Below are positions 8,301 to 16,854 of a stretch of DNA of 64,000 bases, piece by piece. The stretch is from Chloroflexi bacterium TSY. Its GTDB lineage: Bacteria > Chloroflexota > Anaerolineae > Caldilineales > Caldilineaceae. Position 1 is the first letter of the stretch. Every line of letters starts with the position of its first letter. The notes below the pieces were generated by a model. The model did no database searches. It was not told the DNA's origin and worked only from the letters and a program-made list of their open reading frames with translations. The translations under genes and the position numbers were made by a program. Location of the stretch: the NCBI GenBank assembly GCA_019217005.1, contig JAHBNG010000021.1, positions 1 through 64,000 of the forward strand. Reading direction: 5' to 3'.

Positions 8301-10262
8301 ATGAAACGCTTTGTTGATCAATTTCGGCAATCTTATGGGGCCAAATTGCTTCCGGTACTCGTCATCTTGGCACTCATCCTACCCATTGGTGGCCAAGACG
8401 TTGCTCTTGCACAATCAGAGACAGAGGTAGAGTTACCTGTACAAAGCGCAGATGACCATGTTGCACAAGGACATGCTCATCTGCGCGCTGGCGAATATGA
8501 AGCAGCTTTGACTCGCTTTCATCAAGCGATTGAAGTAGATTCCAATCATGTCGCCGCTTATCTGGGTCGCGGAGAAACTTACTTCAAAATGGGTAAGCTC
8601 ACCGAAGCACTAGAGGATCTAGATCGAGCGATAGAGATAACACCCCAAAATAGCGATGCATATACGCTTCGCAGTCAGATTTACCTCGCCCTTGGCAGGA
8701 CAGAAGAGGCTTTGGCAGATCTACAATCTGTGGTCCCTCGGTCAGGTATGCCCACTGAGGTTCCAACGCCAACCCCTGAAGTGACCAACACACCTGCTCC
8801 TTCCAACTCTTCCGCTACTTCAAACGCAATTCAAAATTTGCTCGACGCACCTAAGGCCGTCGTTCGTATCCAAACAGCAGGTCGAAAGACCAAATTTGAC
8901 GGAACAACGGTCGAAGGTAGTGGTGGTTCGGGATTTCTGATTGATCCATCTGGGATCGCAGTTACCAATAATCACGTTGTTACTGGTGCAGGTATCTTAA
9001 CTGTTTACGTCGGTGCTGAGCAACAACCCCGTAATGCTCACGTTTTGGGCGTTTCTGAATGCTCTGATCTTGCCGTGATTCAGATTGCTGGTCAAGAATT
9101 CCCTTATTTGGAATGGTATGATGGCCCCCTAGAAGAGTTAATGGAGGTCTTTGCAGTCGGGTTTCCATTGGGAGCGAAAAAGCATGTTTGGAAAGATGGT
9201 AGACTTTCTACTGCGGAAGCCAATGGACAAACATATTGGGCCTCCCTCCCCAAGGTGTTAGAACATACGGCAATTACCAACCCCGGTAATTCTGGTGGCC
9301 CTTTGCTGGATAAGCAAGGACGGGTTATCGGCATCAACTACGCGAGTAGCCGACAACGCGATCAATATTATGCAATTTCTCGTGATGAGGCACGACCAAT
9401 TATTGAACGCCTTCGTCAGCAAGAAAGCATTGACACCATCGGCATTGACGGTACCGCTTTTGTAACAGATGAGAAGAATGAAAAGGATAGACGATCTGGA
9501 ATCTGGGTCGCCTCGGTTGAACCAGGTTCGCCTGCAGATAATACAGGTATCCAGGGCGGTGATATCCTCCTATTTTTACAAGGGATACCCTTGGCGGTAG
9601 ATGGTACCATGTTTGGCTATTGCAACGTCTTACGCAGCCATCATCCTGAGAAAACGCTTACTGTTGAAGTATTACGTCTCTCAACCGGTGAATTGTGCAA
9701 AGGACAACCTACATCGGTATCACCACCGTCGACACCCACACCAACTCCACCGCTCTACGCGACTGTACAGATTGGCAGCTTGAATGTACGACGCGGGCCA
9801 GGCGTCAACTACGCTCGCATTGGGGTAGTTAGTCGTGGTCAACAGATGCCAGTGATCGGGCAAGCAAACAGTTGTAGTTGGCTAGAAATCGTGACTGAGG
9901 ATGGACAGACAGGCTGGATTTCCGGTGCGCCTCAATATACACGGCTAGATGGAATCTGTCGCGAGATTCCGGTGTCAACGGCAACCACGCCACCTCGAAG
10001 CGGATTCCAAGCCCGTCTACCGGTGCGCTTCGACAATCATTTCAACAAAGAAGCCTATTTTACGCTCACCAAAGCCCATGAAGTAAACGGCTGGAATATG
10101 AAGTTCACGGTTGTGTCCAGGCGTAACCAAACACAATATCTGGCACCGGATCGCTATACATTCTCTTGGAGTGTTCCTGGTGGCCCTTCAGGTAATGGTG
10201 AATTTACGTTGGCGCGAGGGGGTCGCATGCCGGTGATTTCGATTTTCCAGAATTTTGATTAG
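8301..10262 (+). CDS. Secreted TPR / trypsin-like (HtrA-type) protease / PDZ / SH3b protein
   Basis: A signal peptide (residues 1-38, ending VALAQ) leads into about two to three TPR repeats (50-150) and a Pro/Thr linker. The S1C-type protease domain follows, with catalytic His in VTNNHVV, Asp in CSDLAVIQ and Ser in NPGNSGGPLL. Then come a PDZ domain (SVEPGSPADNTGIQGGDIL), an SH3b domain (GSLNVRRGPGVNYARIG...WLEI...GWI) and a C-terminal beta-rich domain of about 80 residues. The triad is complete, so it is probably an active exported quality-control or processing protease tethered by SH3b and TPR contacts. RBS AAAGGAAA. A MITE begins 8 bp after the stop codon. Confidence 0.9.
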   Translation: MKRFVDQFRQSYGAKLLPVLVILALILPIGGQDVALAQSETEVELPVQSADDHVAQGHAHLRAGEYEAALTRFHQAIEVDSNHVAAYLGRGETYFKMGKLTEALEDLDRAIEITPQNSDAYTLRSQIYLALGRTEEALADLQSVVPRSGMPTEVPTPTPEVTNTPAPSNSSATSNAIQNLLDAPKAVVRIQTAGRKTKFDGTTVEGSGGSGFLIDPSGIAVTNNHVVTGAGILTVYVGAEQQPRNAHVLGVSECSDLAVIQIAGQEFPYLEWYDGPLEELMEVFAVGFPLGAKKHVWKDGRLSTAEANGQTYWASLPKVLEHTAITNPGNSGGPLLDKQGRVIGINYASSRQRDQYYAISRDEARPIIERLRQQESIDTIGIDGTAFVTDEKNEKDRRSGIWVASVEPGSPADNTGIQGGDILLFLQGIPLAVDGTMFGYCNVLRSHHPEKTLTVEVLRLSTGELCKGQPTSVSPPSTPTPTPPLYATVQIGSLNVRRGPGVNYARIGVVSRGQQMPVIGQANSCSWLEIVTEDGQTGWISGAPQYTRLDGICREIPVSTATTPPRSGFQARLPVRFDNHFNKEAYFTLTKAHEVNGWNMKFTVVSRRNQTQYLAPDRYTFSWSVPGGPSGNGEFTLARGGRMPVISIFQNFD

Positions 10263-10269
10263 TATTTTC

Positions 10270-10424
10270 GGGGTGGTTCATTTTAGGCGGACAATTAGGT
10301 TTACATTTTTGCAAAGAGAAAAGATGTTTATATTTTCTAATTTGAGCCATGCTCAGGCAGAAAATGACCTCATATAGATTTTTGTCTATGTATCAAAAGT
10401 GTAAACCTAATTCTGAACCACCCC
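10270..10424 (-). mobile_element. 155-bp MITE, copy 2 (reverse)
   Basis: Same element as at 1327, in reverse orientation. The 8-bp duplication GTATTTTC flanks it exactly (10262-10269 and 10425-10432). It lies directly behind the protease gene stop codon, between two converging genes. Confidence 0.9.
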
Positions 10425-10461
10425 GTATTTTCCAATTTTTTTATTTACACAAATTCTGCGG

Positions 10462-10499
10462 AGATGGTGTGGCGAGTGATCAGGCTCACTACACCATCT
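10462..10499. terminator. Hairpin between protease gene and menB (possible bidirectional terminator)
   Basis: Nine-base-pair outer stem AGATGGTGT / ACACCATCT with an inner AGTGA / TCACT stem. On the plus strand it is followed by ATCTTTATT; the T-tract is weak in both directions. It lies in the convergent gap just after menB's stop codon. Confidence 0.45.
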
Positions 10500-10516
10500 A
10501 TCTTTATTGCTTCACT

Positions 10517-11359
10517 CTAAGGTATCCACTTTATATCCCGAAAATTCGGCTTCCGCTTCTCCAAAAACGCATTCCGCCCCTCTTTGGCTTCGTCGGTCAT
10601 GTAAGCCAAACGGGTCGCTTCACCCGCAAAAACCTGCTGCCCCACCATACCGTCATCGGTCAGGTTAAAGGCAAATTTGAGCATTTTGATGGAGGTGGGT
10701 GATTTGGCCAAAATTTCTTGCGCCCACTCGTATGCCGTATCCTCCAACTCGTCGTGGGGAATCACGGCATTCACCATGCCCATTTCGTAGGCTTCCTGGG
10801 CCGAGTAATTTCTACCGAGAAAGAAGATCTCGCGGGCACGCTTTTGCCCTACCATCTTGGCCAAATAAGCTGAGCCATAGCCGCCGTCAAAGCTGGTCAC
10901 GTCGGCGTCGGTCTGCTTGAAGATAGCGTGTTCTTTGGAGGCCAGCGTCAAGTCGCAGACCACATGAAGGCTGTGGCCACCACCCACCGCCCAGCCAGGA
11001 ACCACCGCAATCACCACTTTGGGCATAAAGCGGATCAAGCGCTGCACCTCCAAGATATTGAGACGCGGCATCCCGTCATCATCGACATAGCCTTGATGAC
11101 CACGGGCATTTTGATCGCCACCGCTACAAAAGGAATAGACACCGTCTTTGGTCGATGGACCTTCGGCGGAAAAGAGTACAACGCCTATTGAGGTGTCTTC
11201 ACGGGCATCAAGAAATGCTTCGAAAAGCTCGGCGACTGTTTTGGGACGAAAGGCATTGCGTACGTTGGGGCGATTAAAGGCAATACGCACGACACCATCT
11301 GATTTTTTGTATGTGATGTCTTGATATTCTTTGACGGTTGTCCAGATTGGTTTGTTCAT
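10517..11359 (-). CDS. menB: 1,4-dihydroxy-2-naphthoyl-CoA synthase
   Basis: A full-length crotonase-fold enzyme of 280 residues. The MenB-specific motifs are present: YSFCSGGDQ, VVPGWAVGGGHSLHVVCDL (oxyanion hole), and TSFDGGYGSAYLA with the aspartate used in the Dieckmann-type ring closure. The C-terminus ends RKPNFRDIKW as in the family. It converts o-succinylbenzoyl-CoA to DHNA-CoA in cytoplasmic menaquinone synthesis. No other men gene is adjacent, so the pathway is dispersed in this genome. Confidence 0.93.
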   Translation of the reverse strand: MNKPIWTTVKEYQDITYKKSDGVVRIAFNRPNVRNAFRPKTVAELFEAFLDAREDTSIGVVLFSAEGPSTKDGVYSFCSGGDQNARGHQGYVDDDGMPRLNILEVQRLIRFMPKVVIAVVPGWAVGGGHSLHVVCDLTLASKEHAIFKQTDADVTSFDGGYGSAYLAKMVGQKRAREIFFLGRNYSAQEAYEMGMVNAVIPHDELEDTAYEWAQEILAKSPTSIKMLKFAFNLTDDGMVGQQVFAGEATRLAYMTDEAKEGRNAFLEKRKPNFRDIKWIP

Positions 11360-11417
11360 ATTTATATATCGTCCTAAATAATTCGAATTTAGTTTTTGGC
11401 TTTATGTTATGCTTGCG

Positions 11418-11902
11418 TCATATTCTCTGTGCCAAGTCACTTTTGTACAGTGACACAGAACCGCGTAATTCTCCCAGCAACGCCTTTGCCTCTATCAGAT
11501 CAGCGGTGTCAAACCCTTCTGTGAACAAGCGATAAATATCTGAAAGCTGTTGATAAGCCTCAAAAGATCTTCCCTGCTTCTGCCACAGCCGTGCCAGATG
11601 AATCGTGGCGCGTAATTCGAGCGATCGGGCCTTTTGTTGTCGGGCCGTATCAATGGCCCGTTGATAGCACGCTTCAATTTCTGGATCTGGGGAGGAGATG
11701 GCGTGAAGGCAGTCCCCTCTTAGCTTCAGCAACTGAGCATTCCAGTAGCAATTACCACTTTCGTTTGCGAAGGCCAGTAGATCATCAATTTCAGCAAGCG
11801 CCAAAGCCGATTCGGACGCCAAGAGATAGGCTTCGATGAGCAGCGATCGCCAGAAAGAATCAAATACCCAATTGCCACGTTCTCGATTTTGGTCGGCATT
11901 TC
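11418..11902 (-). pseudogene. C-terminal remnant of a large predicted ATPase/adenylate-cyclase-type TPR protein
   Basis: The frame is open from the MITE edge at 11902 to a stop at 11418. It reads like the end of class-3-cyclase/predicted-ATPase proteins: QLLKLRGDCL, ACYQRAIDTARQQKARSLELR, LARLWQKQG, FTEGFDTADLIEAKALLGEL. The internal TTG at 11822 is only an apparent start. Everything upstream (cyclase or kinase and AAA regions) is missing. A MITE without a target duplication abuts the break, suggesting a deletion that used or followed the MITE. Confidence 0.75.
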
Positions 11903-12057
11903 GGGGTGGTTCATTTTAGCTGGATAGATAGGTTTACACTTTTAGAAACAGAAAGAACGTTTATATTCTCTGATTTCGCCGGTTCTCAGAGAGAAAACGG
12001 TCTCATATAGATTTTTGTCTATATATCAAAAGTGTAAACCTAATTTTGAACCACCCC
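11903..12057 (-). mobile_element. 155-bp MITE, copy 3 (reverse, diverged, no target duplication)
   Basis: The GGGGTGGTTCA / TGAACCACCCC ends and the GTTTACA subterminal motifs are kept, but the interior differs at many positions from the other five copies. The flanking octamers, GGCATTTC and CTATTGTG, do not match. It is therefore older than the others, or one flank was lost by deletion; the adjacent truncated gene favours deletion. Confidence 0.85.
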
Positions 12058-12084
12058 CTATTGTGCGAAGTTTATGTGGCCTCT

Positions 12085-12948
12085 CTATAAGGCCAGTCTA
12101 CGCGCAAGTGCCTGTGATGTGGTCAGATCTCCCCATGTCTGTGTAGATAAGCGTGCAAAGAGCCAGAGTCGAACTCGTTTGGCATCGACGTCGAGCAGCC
12201 CCGCAAATCTGTCGATCGTACCAATCGGATCGGTGTGCAAGCGCTCCATACAGTTTAGGAGATGTTGGGTGGCATCGTAGGCCGGATCACCAATAAATGG
12301 TTTGGGATCGATGACCAACCACGGTTCACGCTGAGCCCGCAGCACGTTACCAGCATGAAGGTCTGTTGATAACAGGACATGCTCGGTGGTGCTATCAACT
12401 AGCTCTCGATAGACATCGACACCGTCTCGAACAAGTGCTGGATCTGGGTTCCGATCGATCTGCTCTAGCGAATCTTGATTGTAGAAGGCGACCATCTCAG
12501 ACAGTGATCGAAACAGATGTGGATCGGGCGGCGTGCGCCACAGGCGACGCAATAGTTTGGCAAGCACACGGTCCTGCTCCTCTTCCGGCAGCGTGCGCAG
12601 CACTGTGCCTGGTTGGCAGCGTTCTAACAACATGGCGTTGTGCGTTTCATCCGCCTCGAGCAGATGGGCAGTCGGATCGCCGTTCCAGAAACGCAGGGCA
12701 GCAATTTCATCTTCAGCCTCCATATGCGGTTTCCCGATCTTGAAAACTGCCGTACTGCCATCGGCCCGTGTACATGGCGCCACCCAGGAGCAACTCGCTT
12801 CAGCTTCGAAAGGTGCGGCCAACGTGAGCGACCAACGTTGCGATAGCTCCATTATGAGTGTAGGAAGTTGGGCCAGCCACGCAGGGCCGTCTGAATGGTG
12901 ACCGATAGAACGGCGTAATTTGTCGGGGATTGTGATTTTTTGGTTCAT
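12085..12948 (-). CDS. Aminoglycoside/hydroxyurea kinase family, streptomycin 6-phosphotransferase-like
   Basis: 287 residues with the APH(6)-type layout: an N-terminal lobe with FKIGKPHMEAEDEIAAL (phosphate-binding Lys and helix Glu), then the catalytic loop LSTDLHAGNVL and metal-binding IDPKPFIGDPAYD. Members of this family phosphorylate streptomycin or similar substrates in the cytoplasm, but many environmental homologues have unknown substrates, so resistance should not be assumed. It stands alone, with no resistance cassette structure around it. Confidence 0.82.
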   Translation of the reverse strand: MNQKITIPDKLRRSIGHHSDGPAWLAQLPTLIMELSQRWSLTLAAPFEAEASCSWVAPCTRADGSTAVFKIGKPHMEAEDEIAALRFWNGDPTAHLLEADETHNAMLLERCQPGTVLRTLPEEEQDRVLAKLLRRLWRTPPDPHLFRSLSEMVAFYNQDSLEQIDRNPDPALVRDGVDVYRELVDSTTEHVLLSTDLHAGNVLRAQREPWLVIDPKPFIGDPAYDATQHLLNCMERLHTDPIGTIDRFAGLLDVDAKRVRLWLFARLSTQTWGDLTTSQALARRLAL

Positions 12949-13024
12949 TGTGGCGATCTTAATTGTATGGGCGGCATATACTACAGCGGATTAAGATAGG
13001 AGCTGATTTTTCATCAGGCGAGAT

Positions 13025-13567
13025 TCAGTCGCTCAAAATGTGTCTTCTAATCGCAGCAGAATATGCATCAAACATCCGTTTTAACTGCATCATTTGCCCC
13101 GAATGCAGCAACTCATCATAAAACCCATGTACAATGACGATGCGAGTGGGACGACCATTCCATCTTGGGTCGGACCACCGGATGGGAGACGACAAAAAGG
13201 CATCGTCAAAGCTCGAAAGCTCTCGTTGTAATCGCTCTGTTTGTGCTTCTAGACTTTGTCTAACCGAAGCAATGCTTGGCCACGCATCCGCGGCAAACTC
13301 CCACGGCTTTGAATTCCAACCAAAAAGTGGCCACCAACCTTCGGGAATCGAAGGAGGCATCTCATCTGAGCCCACAGTGGCGGCAAAGACACATCGTTCA
13401 AGCAGAACGAAGATATGGCCTGCGTGCCACAGGATATGATTGACCTCACCGTCTGGAAGCCATCGCGCCTGCTCTTCAGAAACGTCCCGAACAACAGACA
13501 AGGTTGTTGTTCGGGCTTTGTCAAAGAGAGTCATTAAGGACTCGTCTTGCTTTTTGTTAGAAGTCAT
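13025..13567 (-). CDS. DinB-superfamily four-helix protein
   Basis: The start at 13567 (MTSNKKQDE) is supported by GAGGAG just upstream; the longer 220-codon frame is not needed. The metal-site histidines are visible in NHILWHAGHIF and HGFYDELLHSGQM, giving a likely His3 site. DinB-like proteins include thiol-dependent transferases and proteins of unknown role. The substrate cannot be told from the sequence. It is 128 bp downstream of the PhyH gene on the same strand and may be co-transcribed with it. Confidence 0.75.
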   Translation of the reverse strand: MTSNKKQDESLMTLFDKARTTTLSVVRDVSEEQARWLPDGEVNHILWHAGHIFVLLERCVFAATVGSDEMPPSIPEGWWPLFGWNSKPWEFAADAWPSIASVRQSLEAQTERLQRELSSFDDAFLSSPIRWSDPRWNGRPTRIVIVHGFYDELLHSGQMMQLKRMFDAYSAAIRRHILSD

Positions 13568-13694
13568 CTTGTCTCCTCGCGGTTCGTGCGACTTCTTGCC
13601 CAGCCAACGCCACACATCAGAGTTGTTGCAGAGCGTGTACCGCAAAGTTTGTAAATCGATGCTATTCAGTCGTCGAATCGACGGCATTCACACA

Positions 13695-14906
13695 CTATCC
13701 CACCATATCTGTCAACTCCTCATCAATCGTGATGGCATATCGGCCTCCTGGTCCTTCAATTTTGTTCACCATAAGAGATTCGAGTTCTTTTTGCTCTAAC
13801 ACGGTCAGCTCATCGACCAGAGGGCTTTGGAGAAACGCTTTATACGGACGACTGGTATCCGTTTTGGGGATAATGTACATAGGCAGAACTGCCTGCAACA
13901 AGGCAGCGCGTTTATGCGCCGTACGATTCACCCCAGCGCGGTGCCAGAGCCTGGAATCATAAACGATATATGTCCCTGCAGGTGCCTCAACGACGTCGGC
14001 CTCAGGTCCGTTGTAGGGCAATCCATGCGCCGCCCGATATCCTTTTTCTTTATAGATGTGTCCCGTTCCCCACTCATCTGGCGGACCGACCCCGGCCTTA
14101 TGTGAGCCGAGCTTGAAACAAGTGGCCCCATTCTCCTTGCGGAATTCCGATACACATAGATTGCGCTGGACGCCCATAACCAATTCATCGAGCTTGTGGA
14201 CTGGTATTTGGGTACCGGGCCCATCACCCATGATGCCCCAATGATAGGGATAATCCGAATGCCAGCCTTGAACATCTCGTTCTCCGTCGTCTGGCGGGAG
14301 GATGGCAAAAGCAGGTGCGTGACCAAGGCGAATTTCGCGAGTCTGCATGTATTGGCGAATTAGCCACAAGGACACAGGTTCCGTTGCGGCTTTGGCCACG
14401 GCAGCGCTTTCGGCAATCGCTGGCTTGCTCCGCTCGTAGGTGTCGCTTTCCCAGCGTCCGGTGCAGCTAACCCGCTCCAACGCTTCAATCGTCTCGGCAT
14501 CTAGGATGCACGGCAGCGCGACCCATCCATTCTGCTTGAGGGTTGCTAAATATTCGGATGGTAGGTGGGCTGGTCCATGTCCAGGAGAAAAGATAGTGCC
14601 GTCACTGCCAACATGACCGTCACTGCCAAGCAGTTCTCCATTGTGACGTAGGGTACAGCCATCCGCGGAATTAGCTGCGTCGGCGACGAGTACAAGACCG
14701 GTGGTTACGTGGCGATAGGTCTGTGTTCCCTCTACCTGTGCCCATATGGCTTGATCGTCGACATAATCAAAGGTTGTGAATTTGCTATCCGATGCGGCGA
14801 CAGATACGCCAAGGAAGCAACCATCTGGAGTGCGCAGCAATGTATAGTGGACTGAGGGTTTTTCAACACGAGCGACCCGTTCTTGAAAGAGCTCCTCTTT
14901 TGTCAT
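13695..14906 (-). CDS. Phytanoyl-CoA dioxygenase (PhyH) family protein with N-terminal beta-rich domain
   Basis: Residues about 10-95 form a beta-rich, trefoil-like segment (YTLLRTPDGCFLGVSVA, GLVLVADAAN). The PhyH domain follows, with the iron ligands in GWHSDYPYH (HxD) and the distal histidine in SRLWHRAGVNRT. These are Fe(II)/2-oxoglutarate hydroxylases of small lipophilic or natural-product substrates; the fused N-terminal domain is unusual and could bind a sugar or ligand. Three PhyH hallmarks are present, so activity is likely. Confidence 0.85.
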   Translation of the reverse strand: MTKEELFQERVARVEKPSVHYTLLRTPDGCFLGVSVAASDSKFTTFDYVDDQAIWAQVEGTQTYRHVTTGLVLVADAANSADGCTLRHNGELLGSDGHVGSDGTIFSPGHGPAHLPSEYLATLKQNGWVALPCILDAETIEALERVSCTGRWESDTYERSKPAIAESAAVAKAATEPVSLWLIRQYMQTREIRLGHAPAFAILPPDDGERDVQGWHSDYPYHWGIMGDGPGTQIPVHKLDELVMGVQRNLCVSEFRKENGATCFKLGSHKAGVGPPDEWGTGHIYKEKGYRAAHGLPYNGPEADVVEAPAGTYIVYDSRLWHRAGVNRTAHKRAALLQAVLPMYIIPKTDTSRPYKAFLQSPLVDELTVLEQKELESLMVNKIEGPGGRYAITIDEELTDMVG

Positions 14907-15126
14907 AAATATCTCTCCAATACTTCGGTTGTGATGAGAACCGAAGTTTTCACTAAATTTAACAGGGGGGGCACACCCCGGTTTTCATGCAGAGCAAAGT
15001 ATAAAATGTCAGGTTTTAAATACATTGACTGCAAGCTCGCTTAATTGTATTGTGTTTTTGAATTACTCGCAAGGTACCCCACGGTGCTTTAGCTTTCCTT
15101 CAGCGCATACAATCTCATCATTAAGC

Positions 15127-15209
15127 GCTTATCCGAAAAGTTCTGTGACGACGCAGGTTCGCTCGAGCAGCTGGATGGATTCACAGGCACTTTTCGGAGA
15201 GGTCTAAGC
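15127..15209. repeat. Short inverted-repeat element, copy 1
   Basis: The left arm GCTTATCCGAAAAGTTCTGTGA and the right arm TCACAGGCACTTTTCGGAGAGG are imperfect inverted repeats around a variable centre. The same element occurs at 45071-45150, and a diverged version at 33165-33232. Non-coding and MITE-like. It sits in the 327-bp gap between the PhyH gene and IS copy A, in which I see no gene. Confidence 0.65.
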
Positions 15210-15232
15210 CCTTTCTAAAAACTGGACCTTAA

Positions 15233-16714
15233 CTTTACTTTCTGGTAAAAGAAAAGAGATGAGGTGAGAAATGTGACAAAAAGCGGTTAGCAGTTCATCC
15301 AAAAGGTAGAGAACCCAAAAAGGAGGAAGGAATGCTAACCGCGCCAGAAATAACTATAGCAGTACTGATGAATGTATTGCAAGTAACGCCGATGGGAACA
15401 AACGTAAATGTAATGCGTCTGATGTGGGCAATGCGGAATGGGTCGTTTCTGAAAAGTCGAGGAGCAATCCATAGCGCATTGAAAGAAAGCGGGTTTGAAG
15501 ATGAGGAGCTCCGGCGAAGCTGGTGGAGCTTTCGATATGGATCATGGGATATCACAAGTCTGCTGGGGTCGTGGCAATGGGGAATGGGAGGCAAAAAAGT
15601 TAGAAGGGTACCGAGTGAAAAGCATAGATATCACAGGGTTCTGGCGACCGAAGCTGCAAGGGAAAGTGAACCGACTCTATAACTCAACGGCTCGTCGGGC
15701 ATTGCCCGCGCTCATCTTTGGAGTGATGATAAGCTCGGGGGAGATAGGCGGGAAGCGAGTGCCACTGCTCAAGGCAATCATGAGATGCACGGTTGGAACA
15801 AAGGAAAGTGAGTTTCGGAAAAAGCTGCTGACAGAGACGAAGAAATCACTGGAGTCAGACGAAGTGGCGGTGGTCGATGCCGGGTTTACAATCAGAGAAA
15901 TGCTAGAAAGCGGCATAGACCGATTTGTCCTGCGGGAAGCGATTAACTGCACAGTGCGCCGCAATGAGTTCCCCAAACGCAAAGAAAAGGCAGACCACCT
16001 GAATATGGTGATATTGTGCGTCCGCTCTCGCAGCTATAAGGGAAAGCGACTCGAGGCTACAACTCCGGACTCGTCTGGTCGCTTTCTATAGTGGTCGCCT
16101 GATTTGCTATCAAGCATGGCACAATCTCGTCCCCAGAACAACCAAGGTGGATACAGCCAACCGTACCTACTCGATTTACGTCATTCAGGATCCGGCCTAC
16201 AACACACCTTTGGTTTTGGCGACCGTTATGACTTTGCAGCCTGAAACCATTTATCTTGTCTACCTGGAACGCTGGCCTGTTGAACCTCCCCCCTTGGCTT
16301 CCAAGCAGATGATTGGCTTACATCGTCAATTTGTTCATGCCGATGAGGCTTGTTTCCGCTTACCTGAACTGGGGCTGCTTGCTGGCAATCTTCTTTCCCA
16401 TTTAGCCGCTTCTCTTCCTCCCATACCGACTGGCTACTGGGATCGAGAGCCTCAATCCACTCCCGGCAGGCTGCGCCGTGTTCTCTCGAGTGCTCTTTTT
16501 CCAACTCCTGACCAACTCGACCCTGACTTTCGGAAAAAGGCCTCGGTTTCACACCATTTCCCTAAAGGCGTTCTCGCTCATCGCCGCCTCAATGCCGCTG
16601 CTTAAACTAGCCGAGCACTATTTTTACATTTTATCCCGTTTTTTCAGGGTGGATTCTTTTTTCCGCCCCTTTCGGTTTGCCCTTTGTCACTCAAGCCTTT
16701 ACCAGAAAGTAAAG
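15233..16714 (+). mobile_element. DDE-type IS, copy A
   Basis: Ends CTTTACTTTCTGGTAAA and its inverse TTTACCAGAAAGTAAAG. It is flanked by a 7-bp duplication, ACCTTAA (15226-15232 and 16715-16721). Two other copies in the window (34135-35782 reverse, 50857-52348 forward) share near-identical sequence. The element lies about 140 bp upstream of an ABC exporter gene and may affect its expression. The 5-7-bp duplications and the transposase suggest the wider IS4/IS701/IS1634 group; I cannot settle the family. Confidence 0.88.
15332..16605 (+). pseudogene. IS transposase (copy A), frameshifted
   Basis: The N-terminal ORF (MLTAPEITIAVLM...) carries the first block, SIDITGFWRPKLQGK. The middle ORF holds VAVVDAGFTIREML and a GSDRFVL-like region, and the last ORF holds VYLERWPVEPPPLASKQM and FRLPEL. 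These fit the D, D and E regions of a DDE transposase. Comparison with copy C shows a deletion of about 20 bp near 15575 and one-base length differences in G, A and C runs. At least two frame changes are needed to read through. Confidence 0.8.
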
Positions 16715-16854
16715 ACCTTAACCTGCTTGCGGTATATATTTCTGTGTTGTAAGATTTCCTCATCTCTTTAGTGTATCCCATCCACCCTATATAACTGAAG
16801 CATTCTATTGTGTCCGGCGGCGTCGCGCGCGGCTGTACAAACTGGAGACTGTCG

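Noticed and set aside
12085..12948. Reading the APH gene as an acquired antibiotic-resistance cassette
   Set aside because: No integron, composite transposon or other resistance gene flanks it; the nearest element is an old MITE without a target duplication. A chromosomal kinase of unknown substrate is more likely.
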